A stretch of 64,000 bases of DNA, taken from the NCBI RefSeq assembly GCF_022374895.2, contig NZ_CP092423.2, forward strand, positions 2,294,001-2,358,000, written 5' to 3'. The notes beneath the pieces are model-generated. The model did no database searches and had not been told where the DNA came from. It saw nothing but the letters and a program-made list of their open reading frames with translations. This document shows positions 55,818 through 63,218 of this stretch, piece by piece. Position 1 is the first letter of the stretch, and the number at the start of each line of letters is the position of its first letter. The DNA comes from Mycobacterium lentiflavum. Its GTDB lineage: Bacteria; Actinomycetota; Actinomycetes; Mycobacteriales; Mycobacteriaceae. The position numbers and the translations under genes were made by a program.

Positions 55818-57908
55818 TCAGTTGTCGACTACTTCTTCCGCGGCGGCAGCGACGGCCTCCGCGGTGAAGCCGAACTCACGGAACAATGTCTTGGCGTCGG
55901 CGGACGCCCCGTAGTGCTCGATCGACACGATCTTTCCGGTGTCGCCGACCAGTTTGTGCCACGGTTGCGCGATGCCCGCCTCGACGGCCACCCGCGCCGA
56001 GACCGACGGCGGCAGCACGCTGTCGCGGTACTCGGCCGGTTGCGACTCGAACCATTCCACGCACGGCATCGACACGACCCGCGTGATAATGTCCTTGTCC
56101 GCCAACAGCTTTGCGGCCTCTACCGCCAGCTGGACCTCAGAGCCGGTAGCGATCAGCACGACGTCGGGCTCTTCGTCGCCGGCCTCACCCAGCACGTAGC
56201 CGCCCCGGGCGACACCTTCGATATTGGTCCCCTCAAGCACCGGAACGCCCTGGCGGGTCAGGATCAGTCCGACCGGGCCACTGCCGTTGCCGCGCGCCAA
56301 AACCGTGCGCCAGGCGTAGGCGGTCTCATTGGCATCGGCCGGACGCACCACCGAGAGCTGCGGAATGGCCCGCAGCGCCGCCAGGTGCTCGATCGGCTGG
56401 TGGGTCGGGCCGTCCTCGCCCAGGCCGATCGAGTCGTGCGTCCACACGTAGATGGTGTCGATGTCCATCAATGCGGCGAGTCGCACGGCCGGGCGCATGT
56501 AATCGGAGAACTGCAGGAAGGTGCCGCCGTAGGCGCGGGTCGGCCCGTGCAGCACGATGCCGGACAGGATCGACCCCATCGCGTGCTCACGGATCCCGAA
56601 GTGCAGGGTGCGCCCATACCAGTCGGCCGTGTAGTCCTTCGTCGAAATCGACGGCGGACCAAAGGATTTCACGCCATCCATGGTGGTGTTGTTGCTGCCC
56701 GCCAGGTCGGCCGAACCGCCCCACAACTCGGGGAGTTTCGACGCCAGCGCGGACAGCACCTTGCCGGACGCGGCACGGGTCGCCAACGGCTTGGAGCCGG
56801 GTTCCCAGTGCGGAATGTCGGCGTCCCACCCGTCGGGCAGCTTCTGGGCCAGCAGCCGGTCGAGCAGCGCCTTGCGTTCGGGTTCGCGCTGCGCCCAGGC
56901 ATCGAACGACGACTGCCACTTCTGGTGGGCTTCCTTGCCGCGATCCACCAGCTTGCGGGTGTGTGCGATGACCTCGTCGCGAACCTCGAAGGTCTTGTCC
57001 GGGTCGAACCCGAGAATCTTCTTGACGGCCGCGATCTCCTCGTCGCCCAGGGCCGCGCCGTGCGCTTTGCCGGTGTTCATCAACTTCGGCGCCGGGTAGC
57101 CGATGATGGTGCGCAGCGAGATGAACGACGGCTTGTCGATGACGGCCTTGGCGTTGGCGATGGCCTCCTCGATCCCGACGACGTTCTCGCCGCCCTCGAC
57201 CTCTTGCACGTGCCAGCCGTAGGCGCGGTAGCGCGCGGCGGTGTCCTCACACAACGCGATGTTGGTGTCGTCCTCGATCGAAATCTCGTTGTGGTCGTAG
57301 AACACGATCAGGTTGCCCAGCTGCTGCACGGCCGCCAGCGAAGACGCTTCGGAGGTCACACCTTCTTCGATGTCGCCATCGGAGGCGATCACGTAGATGT
57401 AGTGGTCGAACGGGCTTTCTCCCGGCGCCGCGTCCGGGTCGAACAGACCGCGCTCGTAACGCGCTGCCATCGCGAAGCCGACGGACGACGCCAGTCCCTG
57501 GCCGAGCGGGCCCGTGGTGATCTCCACACCCTTGGTGTGCCGAAACTCTGGATGCCCGGGGGTCTTAGATCCCCAGGTCCGCAGCGCCTCGATGTCGGCG
57601 AGCTCCAGACCGAATCCGCCCAGGTACAGCTGCAGGTACAGAGTGAGGCTGCTGTGGCCGGCCGACAGCACGAACCGGTCGCGGCCCAGCCAGTGCTCAT
57701 CGCTCGGATCGTGGACCATGGCGCGCTGGAAGAGGGTGTAGGCCAACGGCGCCAGACTCATTGCGGTCCCGGGATGGCCATTACCGACCTTCTGAACGGC
57801 ATCGGCGGCGAGTATTCGCACCGTGTCCACGGCGGCCGAATCGATTTCGGTCCAGTCGTCGGGGTGGTGGGGATCGGTAAGCGTGGAGATCTCTTCGATT
57901 GTGGTCAC
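55818..57908 (-). CDS. tkt: Transketolase
   Basis: A thiamine-diphosphate enzyme that moves two-carbon units in the pentose phosphate pathway. The protein has 696 residues from the GTG at 57908, preceded by AAGGAA. A start at 57947 is less likely. Motifs: VQKVGNGHPGTAMSLAPLAY near residue 33, DRFVLSAGHSSLTLYLQL near residue 66, the ThDP-Mg motif ASDGDIEEGVTSEASSLAAV near residue 152, and THDSIGLGEDGPTHQPIEHL near residue 470. It is the first gene of tkt-tal-zwf-opcA-pgl and diverges from ctaB across about 250 bp. Confidence 0.97.
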   Translation of the reverse strand: MTTIEEISTLTDPHHPDDWTEIDSAAVDTVRILAADAVQKVGNGHPGTAMSLAPLAYTLFQRAMVHDPSDEHWLGRDRFVLSAGHSSLTLYLQLYLGGFGLELADIEALRTWGSKTPGHPEFRHTKGVEITTGPLGQGLASSVGFAMAARYERGLFDPDAAPGESPFDHYIYVIASDGDIEEGVTSEASSLAAVQQLGNLIVFYDHNEISIEDDTNIALCEDTAARYRAYGWHVQEVEGGENVVGIEEAIANAKAVIDKPSFISLRTIIGYPAPKLMNTGKAHGAALGDEEIAAVKKILGFDPDKTFEVRDEVIAHTRKLVDRGKEAHQKWQSSFDAWAQREPERKALLDRLLAQKLPDGWDADIPHWEPGSKPLATRAASGKVLSALASKLPELWGGSADLAGSNNTTMDGVKSFGPPSISTKDYTADWYGRTLHFGIREHAMGSILSGIVLHGPTRAYGGTFLQFSDYMRPAVRLAALMDIDTIYVWTHDSIGLGEDGPTHQPIEHLAALRAIPQLSVVRPADANETAYAWRTVLARGNGSGPVGLILTRQGVPVLEGTNIEGVARGGYVLGEAGDEEPDVVLIATGSEVQLAVEAAKLLADKDIITRVVSMPCVEWFESQPAEYRDSVLPPSVSARVAVEAGIAQPWHKLVGDTGKIVSIEHYGASADAKTLFREFGFTAEAVAAAAEEVVDN

Positions 57909-58162
57909 AGACTCATTCCTTGGCTGACGAAGCTGATCAATGCCCACCCTAGTGCGCGAGTGGCGGCGTTTGCAGTGCGGGATTGCGGGTATTCCAGGCC
58001 GCCCGCCTGGATATGACGTGCGGACGTCTCAGAGCTTGCGGCCAGTGCCGCCTTCGGGAAATTCTGTGTGAATAGACCCTCGAGGCTGGCCGCGGTGACA
58101 ACGCGGTCTACCATCGTGCGTAGTAGATCCTGCGCCCCGCTGCGACCCCAAGGAGTTATTGC
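57909..58162. other. Divergent promoter region between tkt and ctaB
   Basis: These 254 bp must carry promoters for both the pentose-phosphate operon and ctaB. CAAGGAG before ctaB (58149-58155) is a clear ribosome binding site. I see no convincing operator or coding frame. Confidence 0.45.
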
Positions 58163-59089
58163 GTGAGCGTTCGCGGGCGCCTAGGGCCAACCCGAGCGTC
58201 GAGCCGAGTACGCGGCACGGTGCTTGCTTACGTGGCGCTGACGAAGCCGCGCGTCATCGAGCTGCTACTGGTCACCGCGATACCCGCGATGCTGCTGGCT
58301 CACCGCGGCCACGTCGACCCGCTGCTGATCCTCAACACGTTGATCGGCGGGATGCTGGCGGCCGGCGGCGCCAACACGCTCAACTGCGTGGCCGACGCCG
58401 ACATCGACAAGTTGATGAAGCGGACCGCGCGCCGGCCGCTGGCCCGGGCCGCGGTTCCGACGCGAAACGCCCTGGTCCTAGGGCTGGTGCTGACCGTGGG
58501 CTCGTTCTTCTGGCTCTGGTGGACGACGAACCTGCTCTCGGGGCTGCTGGCGGTCGCCACCATCGCGTTCTACGTGTTCGTCTACACGTTGCTGCTCAAG
58601 CGCCGCACGTCGCAAAACGTCGTGTGGGGCGGTGCGGCGGGGTGCATGCCGGTGATGATCGGCTGGTCGGCCGTCACCGGCACCATTGGCTGGCCGGCGC
58701 TGGCGATGTTCGCGATCATCTTCTTCTGGACGCCCCCGCACACCTGGGCGCTGGCGATGCGGTACAAGGACGACTACAAAGCGGCCGGTGTTCCGATGCT
58801 GCCCGCCGTGGCCACCGAGCGTCAGGTCACCAAGCAGATCCTGATCTACACCTGGCTGACCGTGCTGGCGACGATGGTGCTGGCGCTGGCCACCGGCTGG
58901 CTGTACACGGCGGTCGCCGTGGTGGCCGGGGTGTGGTTCCTGGCGATGGCCCACCAGCTCTACGCCGGGGTCCGCGCCGGCGAGCCGGTCAAGCCGCTGC
59001 GGCTGTTCTTGCAATCGAACAACTACCTCGCGGTGGTCTTCTGCGCGCTGGCGGTCGACTCGGTGATCGCCTTGCCGACGCCGCTCTGA
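58163..59089 (+). CDS. ctaB: Protohaem IX farnesyltransferase (haem O synthase)
   Basis: Attaches a farnesyl chain to haem B, giving haem O for cytochrome oxidase. A 308-residue UbiA-type membrane prenyltransferase with about nine helices. The first Asp-rich motif is [20 protein letters not shown] near residue 75, and the second region is [20 protein letters not shown] near residue 202. The conserved start [20 protein letters not shown] is present. GTG start with CAAGGAG seven bases upstream. CtaA, the next enzyme, is encoded nearby at 61355-62320. Confidence 0.96.
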   Translation: MSVRGRLGPTRASSRVRGTVLAYVALTKPRVIELLLVTAIPAMLLAHRGHVDPLLILNTLIGGMLAAGGANTLNCVADADIDKLMKRTARRPLARAAVPTRNALVLGLVLTVGSFFWLWWTTNLLSGLLAVATIAFYVFVYTLLLKRRTSQNVVWGGAAGCMPVMIGWSAVTGTIGWPALAMFAIIFFWTPPHTWALAMRYKDDYKAAGVPMLPAVATERQVTKQILIYTWLTVLATMVLALATGWLYTAVAVVAGVWFLAMAHQLYAGVRAGEPVKPLRLFLQSNNYLAVVFCALAVDSVIALPTPL

Positions 59090-59103
59090 GCCGACGGGAA
59101 CCC

Positions 59104-59124
59104 CACTTCGGTACCGCCGAAGTG
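59104..59124 (+). terminator. Hairpin after ctaB
   Basis: A perfect 8-bp inverted repeat CACTTCGG / CCGAAGTG around TACCG, 15 bases after the ctaB stop. No U-tract. The position suits a terminator. Confidence 0.55.
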
Positions 59125-59131
59125 ACGACAC

Positions 59132-59179
59132 CCTGTTTCGAAATCCGATAGCACATCCGATATCGCATTTGAAAACAGG
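59132..59179. repeat. Long imperfect palindrome upstream of secreted-protein gene
   Basis: Arms 59132-59152 and 59159-59179 (21 bp each) pair at 17 positions around a 6-base loop. Left arm core CCTGTTTCGAAATCCGAT, right arm core ATCGCATTTGAAAACAGG. It is AT-rich for this genome. It lies 180 bp upstream of the gene at 59357 and could be a regulator-binding site or a second terminator. Confidence 0.75.
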
Positions 59180-59356
59180 CGTGTCCTGCTCCCACTGAGG
59201 CCACTGAGGCAGCTGTGGCGTGATTCTTGGGATCGGTAGCCGATCGTCGCGCATGTAATAGGCCGACCGATTTGCATAGCCAAAACCTATGCAGCACAAC
59301 GGGCGCAGTTCGATACTGACTCTCAGCAGCAAAGCCTGCAGAAAAGGACGTGGGCC

Positions 59357-59758
59357 ATGGCACGCATGCGCATCGTCAAGAAGGTGATCGCCGCGGCGCT
59401 GTTGTCGGGCGGTCTAGCGCTATCCGATTTCGGCCTTACCGCGGCCATCGCCGGGGCTCAACCGGGGCCGGTGCCGTTGGATGCCTGGCCCGGCTGTCCG
59501 AACGACCACCCGTCCGGGCCGTGCCATTGGTGCCCGGGGCAACCCTTGCCGCCGACCGGCAATCACGTCACCAACCCGGTTGTGTGGGACAACAACATTT
59601 GCCACACCTACTATTACGTGTATTTCGGGCAAGGCAATGTGGCCCAGAACATTTGGGACGGCGAGAATCCGCCGCCGCCACCTCCACCACCGCCGCCAGG
59701 CCTGATCAACAAAGACAACTGCCAGCAGATTCTCGGAATTTTTTGCCCTAAGGCGTGA
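59357..59758 (+). CDS. Small secreted Pro-rich, Cys-containing protein
   Basis: A 133-residue exported protein. The signal peptide runs to about residue 34 (KVIAAALLSGGLALSDFGL then AAIAGAQ, likely cleavage at AGA|QP). The mature part begins PGPVPLDAWPGCPNDHPSGP, has a CHWC motif, an aromatic stretch TYYYVYFGQG, a run of ten prolines near residue 105, and a tail with two cysteines (DNCQQILGIFC). Five mature cysteines are present, an odd number. AAAAGGA precedes the ATG. Function unknown. It is small enough and Pro-rich enough to be a wall-spanning or surface protein. It lies alone between ctaB and the convergent qor. Confidence 0.78.
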   Translation: MARMRIVKKVIAAALLSGGLALSDFGLTAAIAGAQPGPVPLDAWPGCPNDHPSGPCHWCPGQPLPPTGNHVTNPVVWDNNICHTYYYVYFGQGNVAQNIWDGENPPPPPPPPPPGLINKDNCQQILGIFCPKA

Positions 59759-59763
59759 ATCGC

Positions 59764-60738
59764 TTACGGCAGCAGCACAATCGATCCGGCGGTCTTGCGG
59801 CCCTGCAGGTCCTGATGGGCGCGGGTCGCTTCGGCCAGCGGATAGCGGCCCCCGACTTCGATCTTGATGGATCCGCCGGCCACCGCCTCAAACAATTCGT
59901 CGGCGCGCCAGGTGAACTCCTGGCCGGTGCGCATGAAGTGCACCAGCGCCGGGCGGGTCAGGAATACCGAGCCCGCGGCGTTGAGCCGCTGCGGATCCAC
60001 CGGCGGTACCGGCCCGCTGGAAGCGCCGAACAACGCCAGGGTCCCGCGCACGGCCAGGCTGGCCAGGCTGGCGTCGAACGTGGTGGCTCCGACGCCGTCG
60101 TACACCGCGGCCGCACCGAGACCTCCGGTGAGTTCACGAATCCGCTGGCCGAACTGCGCGGCGTCGTCGGGGTAGGACAGCACCTCGTCCGCGCCGGCCT
60201 TCTTGGACATCTCGGCCTTTTCAGGCGTGGAGACGGTGGTGATGACCCGGGCGCCGAGTAGGCGTGCCCATTGGGTGAGGATCAGCCCGACGCCGCCGGC
60301 CCCGGCGTGCACCAGCACCGCGTCACCGGCCTGCACCGGATACACCGACTTCAGCAGGTAGTGCGCCGTCAGACCCTTCAACAGCACCGAGGCCGCGATC
60401 TCGGAGCTGACACCGTCCGGCACCTTAGCAGTCAAATGTGCTGGTGCAGCAGAGAATTCAGCGTATGCTCCGGACGCGGCCGCGGACACCACCCGGTCGC
60501 CGACGCGGAAGTCGTCGGTTGCATCGCCGACGGCCGCGACGGTGCCGCACACCTCGGAGCCCAGGACGAACGGCAGCTCGCGCGGGTACTGCCCGGATCG
60601 GAAATACGTGTCAATGAAGTTGACGCCGATGGCCTCGGCCTGGATCAGCAGCTCGCCGGGCCCCGGCGAGGGTTGTGATGTGTCGACGTAACGAAGGACC
60701 TCGGGGCCGCCAGTTTCACTGACTTCGATTGCGTGCAT
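59764..60738 (-). CDS. qor: Zinc-free quinone oxidoreductase, MDR family
   Basis: An NADPH:quinone oxidoreductase of the medium-chain dehydrogenase family, 324 residues from ATG 60738 (MHAIEVSETGG). GVNFIDTYFRSGQYP near residue 45 and LGSEVCGTVAAVGDATDDFR near residue 62 are typical of QOR. The cofactor loop VLVHAGAGGVGLILTQWARL near residue 143 and ITTVSTPEKAEMSKKAGADE near residue 168 follow. The zinc-ligand cysteines of alcohol dehydrogenases are absent. It diverges from the gene at 60758 with only 19 bp between the start codons. Confidence 0.92.
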   Translation of the reverse strand: MHAIEVSETGGPEVLRYVDTSQPSPGPGELLIQAEAIGVNFIDTYFRSGQYPRELPFVLGSEVCGTVAAVGDATDDFRVGDRVVSAAASGAYAEFSAAPAHLTAKVPDGVSSEIAASVLLKGLTAHYLLKSVYPVQAGDAVLVHAGAGGVGLILTQWARLLGARVITTVSTPEKAEMSKKAGADEVLSYPDDAAQFGQRIRELTGGLGAAAVYDGVGATTFDASLASLAVRGTLALFGASSGPVPPVDPQRLNAAGSVFLTRPALVHFMRTGQEFTWRADELFEAVAGGSIKIEVGGRYPLAEATRAHQDLQGRKTAGSIVLLP

Positions 60739-60757
60739 GTGGATATCATGCCCGGGC

Positions 60758-61408
60758 ATGAAGCTTGCCCGCCCGGACGTCTTTCACCCCCGCATTGTGC
60801 TGGCCGGATGTCGGCAGCACCCTGACGACGCCGGCCTGGTATCCGCGCTACGAACGCGGGGCCTGCACGCTCGCCGGCTGGAGTGGGACGACCCGGAGAC
60901 CGTCGGCGCCGACCTCGTGATCCTGCGCCAAACCGCGGACGCCGACCGGCGCGACGAGTTCCTCGCCTGGACTCGCCGCGTGAAGAACCTGCTGAATCCG
61001 CCGGCGATGGTCGCCTGGAATCTGGATGCGCGGTACCTGGACGACATCGAGAAAGCGGGTGTGCCAACGCTGCCGGGCGCGCCGGCACAGTCGGTCTTGA
61101 TCTTCTTCGGTGGGCAACCGTCCCACGCTTGGCCGGTCGAGCCGGAGTTCGAGACATGGGAGCTCGGTCATGCGGCGATGGCGGCGGCGGCCGGACGCGC
61201 CGATATCCGCACCAGCGAGCTGCTCTATGCGCGCGTGGACGTCAGCGACGCACGGGTGACCGCACTCGATGTGGTGGCGCCGTCGCTGGGCTGGGGACAG
61301 CTGGATGCCGGGGCTCGCGAGCTGGCCCAGCGCGCATTCGCCCTGGCCGTGGAATCAGCGTGCGAGCGGCTCGGCCTCGGCCCGTTCTCGCAACCGTTCT
61401 CGCATTGA
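60758..61408 (+). CDS. ATP-grasp-like protein lacking the nucleotide-binding core (Rv1455-like)
   Basis: A 216-residue protein annotated in mycobacteria only as conserved. Its N-terminal 110 residues (ADLVILRQTADADRRDEFLA, NLLNPPAMVAWNLDARYLDD, AGVPTLPG) match the pre-ATP-grasp part of DcsG-like ATP-grasp ligases. It then jumps directly to SVLIFFGGQPSHAWPV and ELLYARVDVSDARVTALDVV, the C-terminal part of the same family. The intervening subdomain, which holds the ATP-binding lysines, is absent (about 70 residues), and the acidic metal ligands near the end are not conserved. A non-catalytic role is inferred. Its end overlaps the convergent ctaA by 54 bp. ATG 60758 is the likely start. Confidence 0.75.
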   Translation: MKLARPDVFHPRIVLAGCRQHPDDAGLVSALRTRGLHARRLEWDDPETVGADLVILRQTADADRRDEFLAWTRRVKNLLNPPAMVAWNLDARYLDDIEKAGVPTLPGAPAQSVLIFFGGQPSHAWPVEPEFETWELGHAAMAAAAGRADIRTSELLYARVDVSDARVTALDVVAPSLGWGQLDAGARELAQRAFALAVESACERLGLGPFSQPFSH

Positions 61409-62320
61409 GGCCCACAGCGCCGCGGTGGCGGCGGTACACGCCGCAGCGCCTGCCACGTGGATGGCGACCAGGGCGGCGGGAACACCGGTGAAGTACTGCG
61501 CGGTACCGACCGCCGCCTGTAAGCACACCAGCCCGAGCAGCACCCCCAGCCGCACCAGGATCGGCCGCGCCGCGCCGATCGCCAGCAGCCCGAAGCCCAG
61601 CCCGACCAACAGCGCGAGATAGGCGACCAGCAGCGACGAATGCAGGTGCACCAGCGTGGTGACCTCGACTTTCAGCCGTGGCACGGTCCGGCTGGGACTG
61701 CGGTCTCCCGCGTGCGGTCCGGCGGCGGTCACCAGCGTGCCGGCGACCAGCACCGCCGCCAGGTTCACCCCGGTCAGCGCCGTGAGTAGGCGCAGCGGCC
61801 TGGCCACCCGCTCGCGCACGACGCCGTCGTCCGGCTCGCCGATCTTGACGTAGAGCAGCACGGACAGCCACACCATCGTCATCGACACCAGCAGATGGAT
61901 GGCCACCGTCCACCACAGCAGTCCGGTGCGCACGGTGATGCCGCCGATCACGGCCTGGACCACCGTCGACACCGGCATCAGCCACGCGTAGGCCAGCACC
62001 TCGGGCCGCCGGCGGGCCCGGTGTACGGCCAGTACCGCCAGCGCCGCGGTGACCACCACCGCGAGGCTGAACAGCCGATTGCCGAACTCGACGGCCTGAT
62101 GCACTAACGGCACCTCGGCGACCGCGACCGGGACGAAACTGCCCGGGAAACACTGCGGCCAGGTCGGGCAACCCAGCCCCGACGCGGTGACCCGCACGAT
62201 CGAACCGGTGACCGCGATGCCGCCCTGAGAAACGATCACGGCGGCGGCAATGATCCGCTGGACGCGCAGGCTGGGGTCGGGGAGCAGGTCCACCAACCGC
62301 ATCAGCACTCGTCTTGCCAC
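61355..62320 (-). CDS. ctaA: Haem A synthase (CtaA)
   Basis: Oxidises the methyl group of haem O to give haem A for cytochrome aa3. A membrane protein of about 321 residues with eight helices in two four-helix halves. GSIVRVTASGLGCPTWPQC with the conserved Cys pair is near residue 40, HQAVEFGNRLFSLAVVVTAA near residue 67 carries the catalytic His/Glu, and later His residues lie in TTLVHLHSSLLVAYLALL and ALVAIHVAGAA. The start is uncertain: GTG 62320 or ATG 62302. A TTG at 62338 is also open. It is transcribed with the ABC genes upstream, or alone after a 112-bp gap. Confidence 0.92.
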   Translation of the reverse strand: MARRVLMRLVDLLPDPSLRVQRIIAAAVIVSQGGIAVTGSIVRVTASGLGCPTWPQCFPGSFVPVAVAEVPLVHQAVEFGNRLFSLAVVVTAALAVLAVHRARRRPEVLAYAWLMPVSTVVQAVIGGITVRTGLLWWTVAIHLLVSMTMVWLSVLLYVKIGEPDDGVVRERVARPLRLLTALTGVNLAAVLVAGTLVTAAGPHAGDRSPSRTVPRLKVEVTTLVHLHSSLLVAYLALLVGLGFGLLAIGAARPILVRLGVLLGLVCLQAAVGTAQYFTGVPAALVAIHVAGAAACTAATAALWASMRERLRERAEAEPLAR

Positions 62321-62432
62321 CGCCCGATCGTAAGCCAATGAAAACTACGAGATGTAGTAGGGCCACCAGCGCCGAGGCGGTGATTTCGCAGGTCGTGACG
62401 TGTCGGTGGCGTGGAGTGTCGCGGGCGGTCGC

Positions 62433-63218
62433 TCAGGTGAAGCGGAACCAGCGCAGCGCGCCGAGCGCGGCCACCGCGCCCCACACCGCCAGGACGACGA
62501 CGCCGAACCAGTCGACCGACAGCGTCATCGCCTGCGACAGCGCCTCGGTCAGCGCGCCGGACGGGGTGAGCCGGGCCGCCCATTTGACCGCGGTCGGGAT
62601 CATGTTCGTCTCGAGGGTCAGCGCGCCCAGCCCGGCGAAGACGAACCACATCAAGTTGGCGACCGCGAGGACGATCTCGGCGCGCAGCGTGCCACCGAGC
62701 AGCAGGCCGAGCGCGGTGAAGGCGGCGGTGCCCAGCGCGATGACGGCCGCGCCCAGCACAAGAGCCAGCGGTGCGGGCCGCCAGCCCAGCGCAAAACCAA
62801 TGGCGCCCAGAATCATTGCCTGCAGGAACACCACCGTAATCACGGCCAGGGACTTGCCGGCGATGATGCCCCAGACCGGAAGTGGCGTGGCCCCAAGCCG
62901 TTTCAACGCCCCATACCTGCGGTCGAACGCGATCGCGATCGCCTGCCCGGTGAATGCCGTCGAAATCAGAGCCAGGGCCATGATGGCCGGCACGAACGTC
63001 GCGGCGCGGTTGTGGCCGAATGACCCGAACGGCAGCAGCGTCAGCCCGACCAGCAGCGTGATCGGGATGAACATGGTCAGCAGCAGCTGTTCTCCGTTGC
63101 GCAGCAACAGCTTCAGCTCCAGCCCGAACTGGGCGGCCAGCATTTTCGGCACGGCGCTGGGACGCGGATCGGGAGTGAAGGTTCCGGGGGGAAACACCGG
63201 GGTGTTGGTGTCGGTCAC
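62433..63218 (-). CDS. ABC-2 type transporter permease (Rv1457c-like)
   Basis: The membrane half of an ABC exporter. The protein has 261 residues from the GTG in the GTGA overlap with the ATP-binding gene, equal to the recalled length of Rv1457c. After a short cytoplasmic tail rich in Pro come six hydrophobic helices, including LLLTMFIPITLLVGLTLLPF and the ABC-2 region VVFLQAMILGAIGFALGW. VALGTAAFTALGLLLGGTLR resembles the ABC-2 consensus. The substrate is unknown. Orthologues lie beside ctaA, suggesting a link to haem or oxidase assembly, but this is inference from position. Confidence 0.9.
   Translation of the reverse strand: MTDTNTPVFPPGTFTPDPRPSAVPKMLAAQFGLELKLLLRNGEQLLLTMFIPITLLVGLTLLPFGSFGHNRAATFVPAIMALALISTAFTGQAIAIAFDRRYGALKRLGATPLPVWGIIAGKSLAVITVVFLQAMILGAIGFALGWRPAPLALVLGAAVIALGTAAFTALGLLLGGTLRAEIVLAVANLMWFVFAGLGALTLETNMIPTAVKWAARLTPSGALTEALSQAMTLSVDWFGVVVLAVWGAVAALGALRWFRFT

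Noticed and set aside
55914..58016. 700-codon frame antisense to tkt
   Set aside because: Shadow of the strongly biased tkt gene, with no recognisable product.
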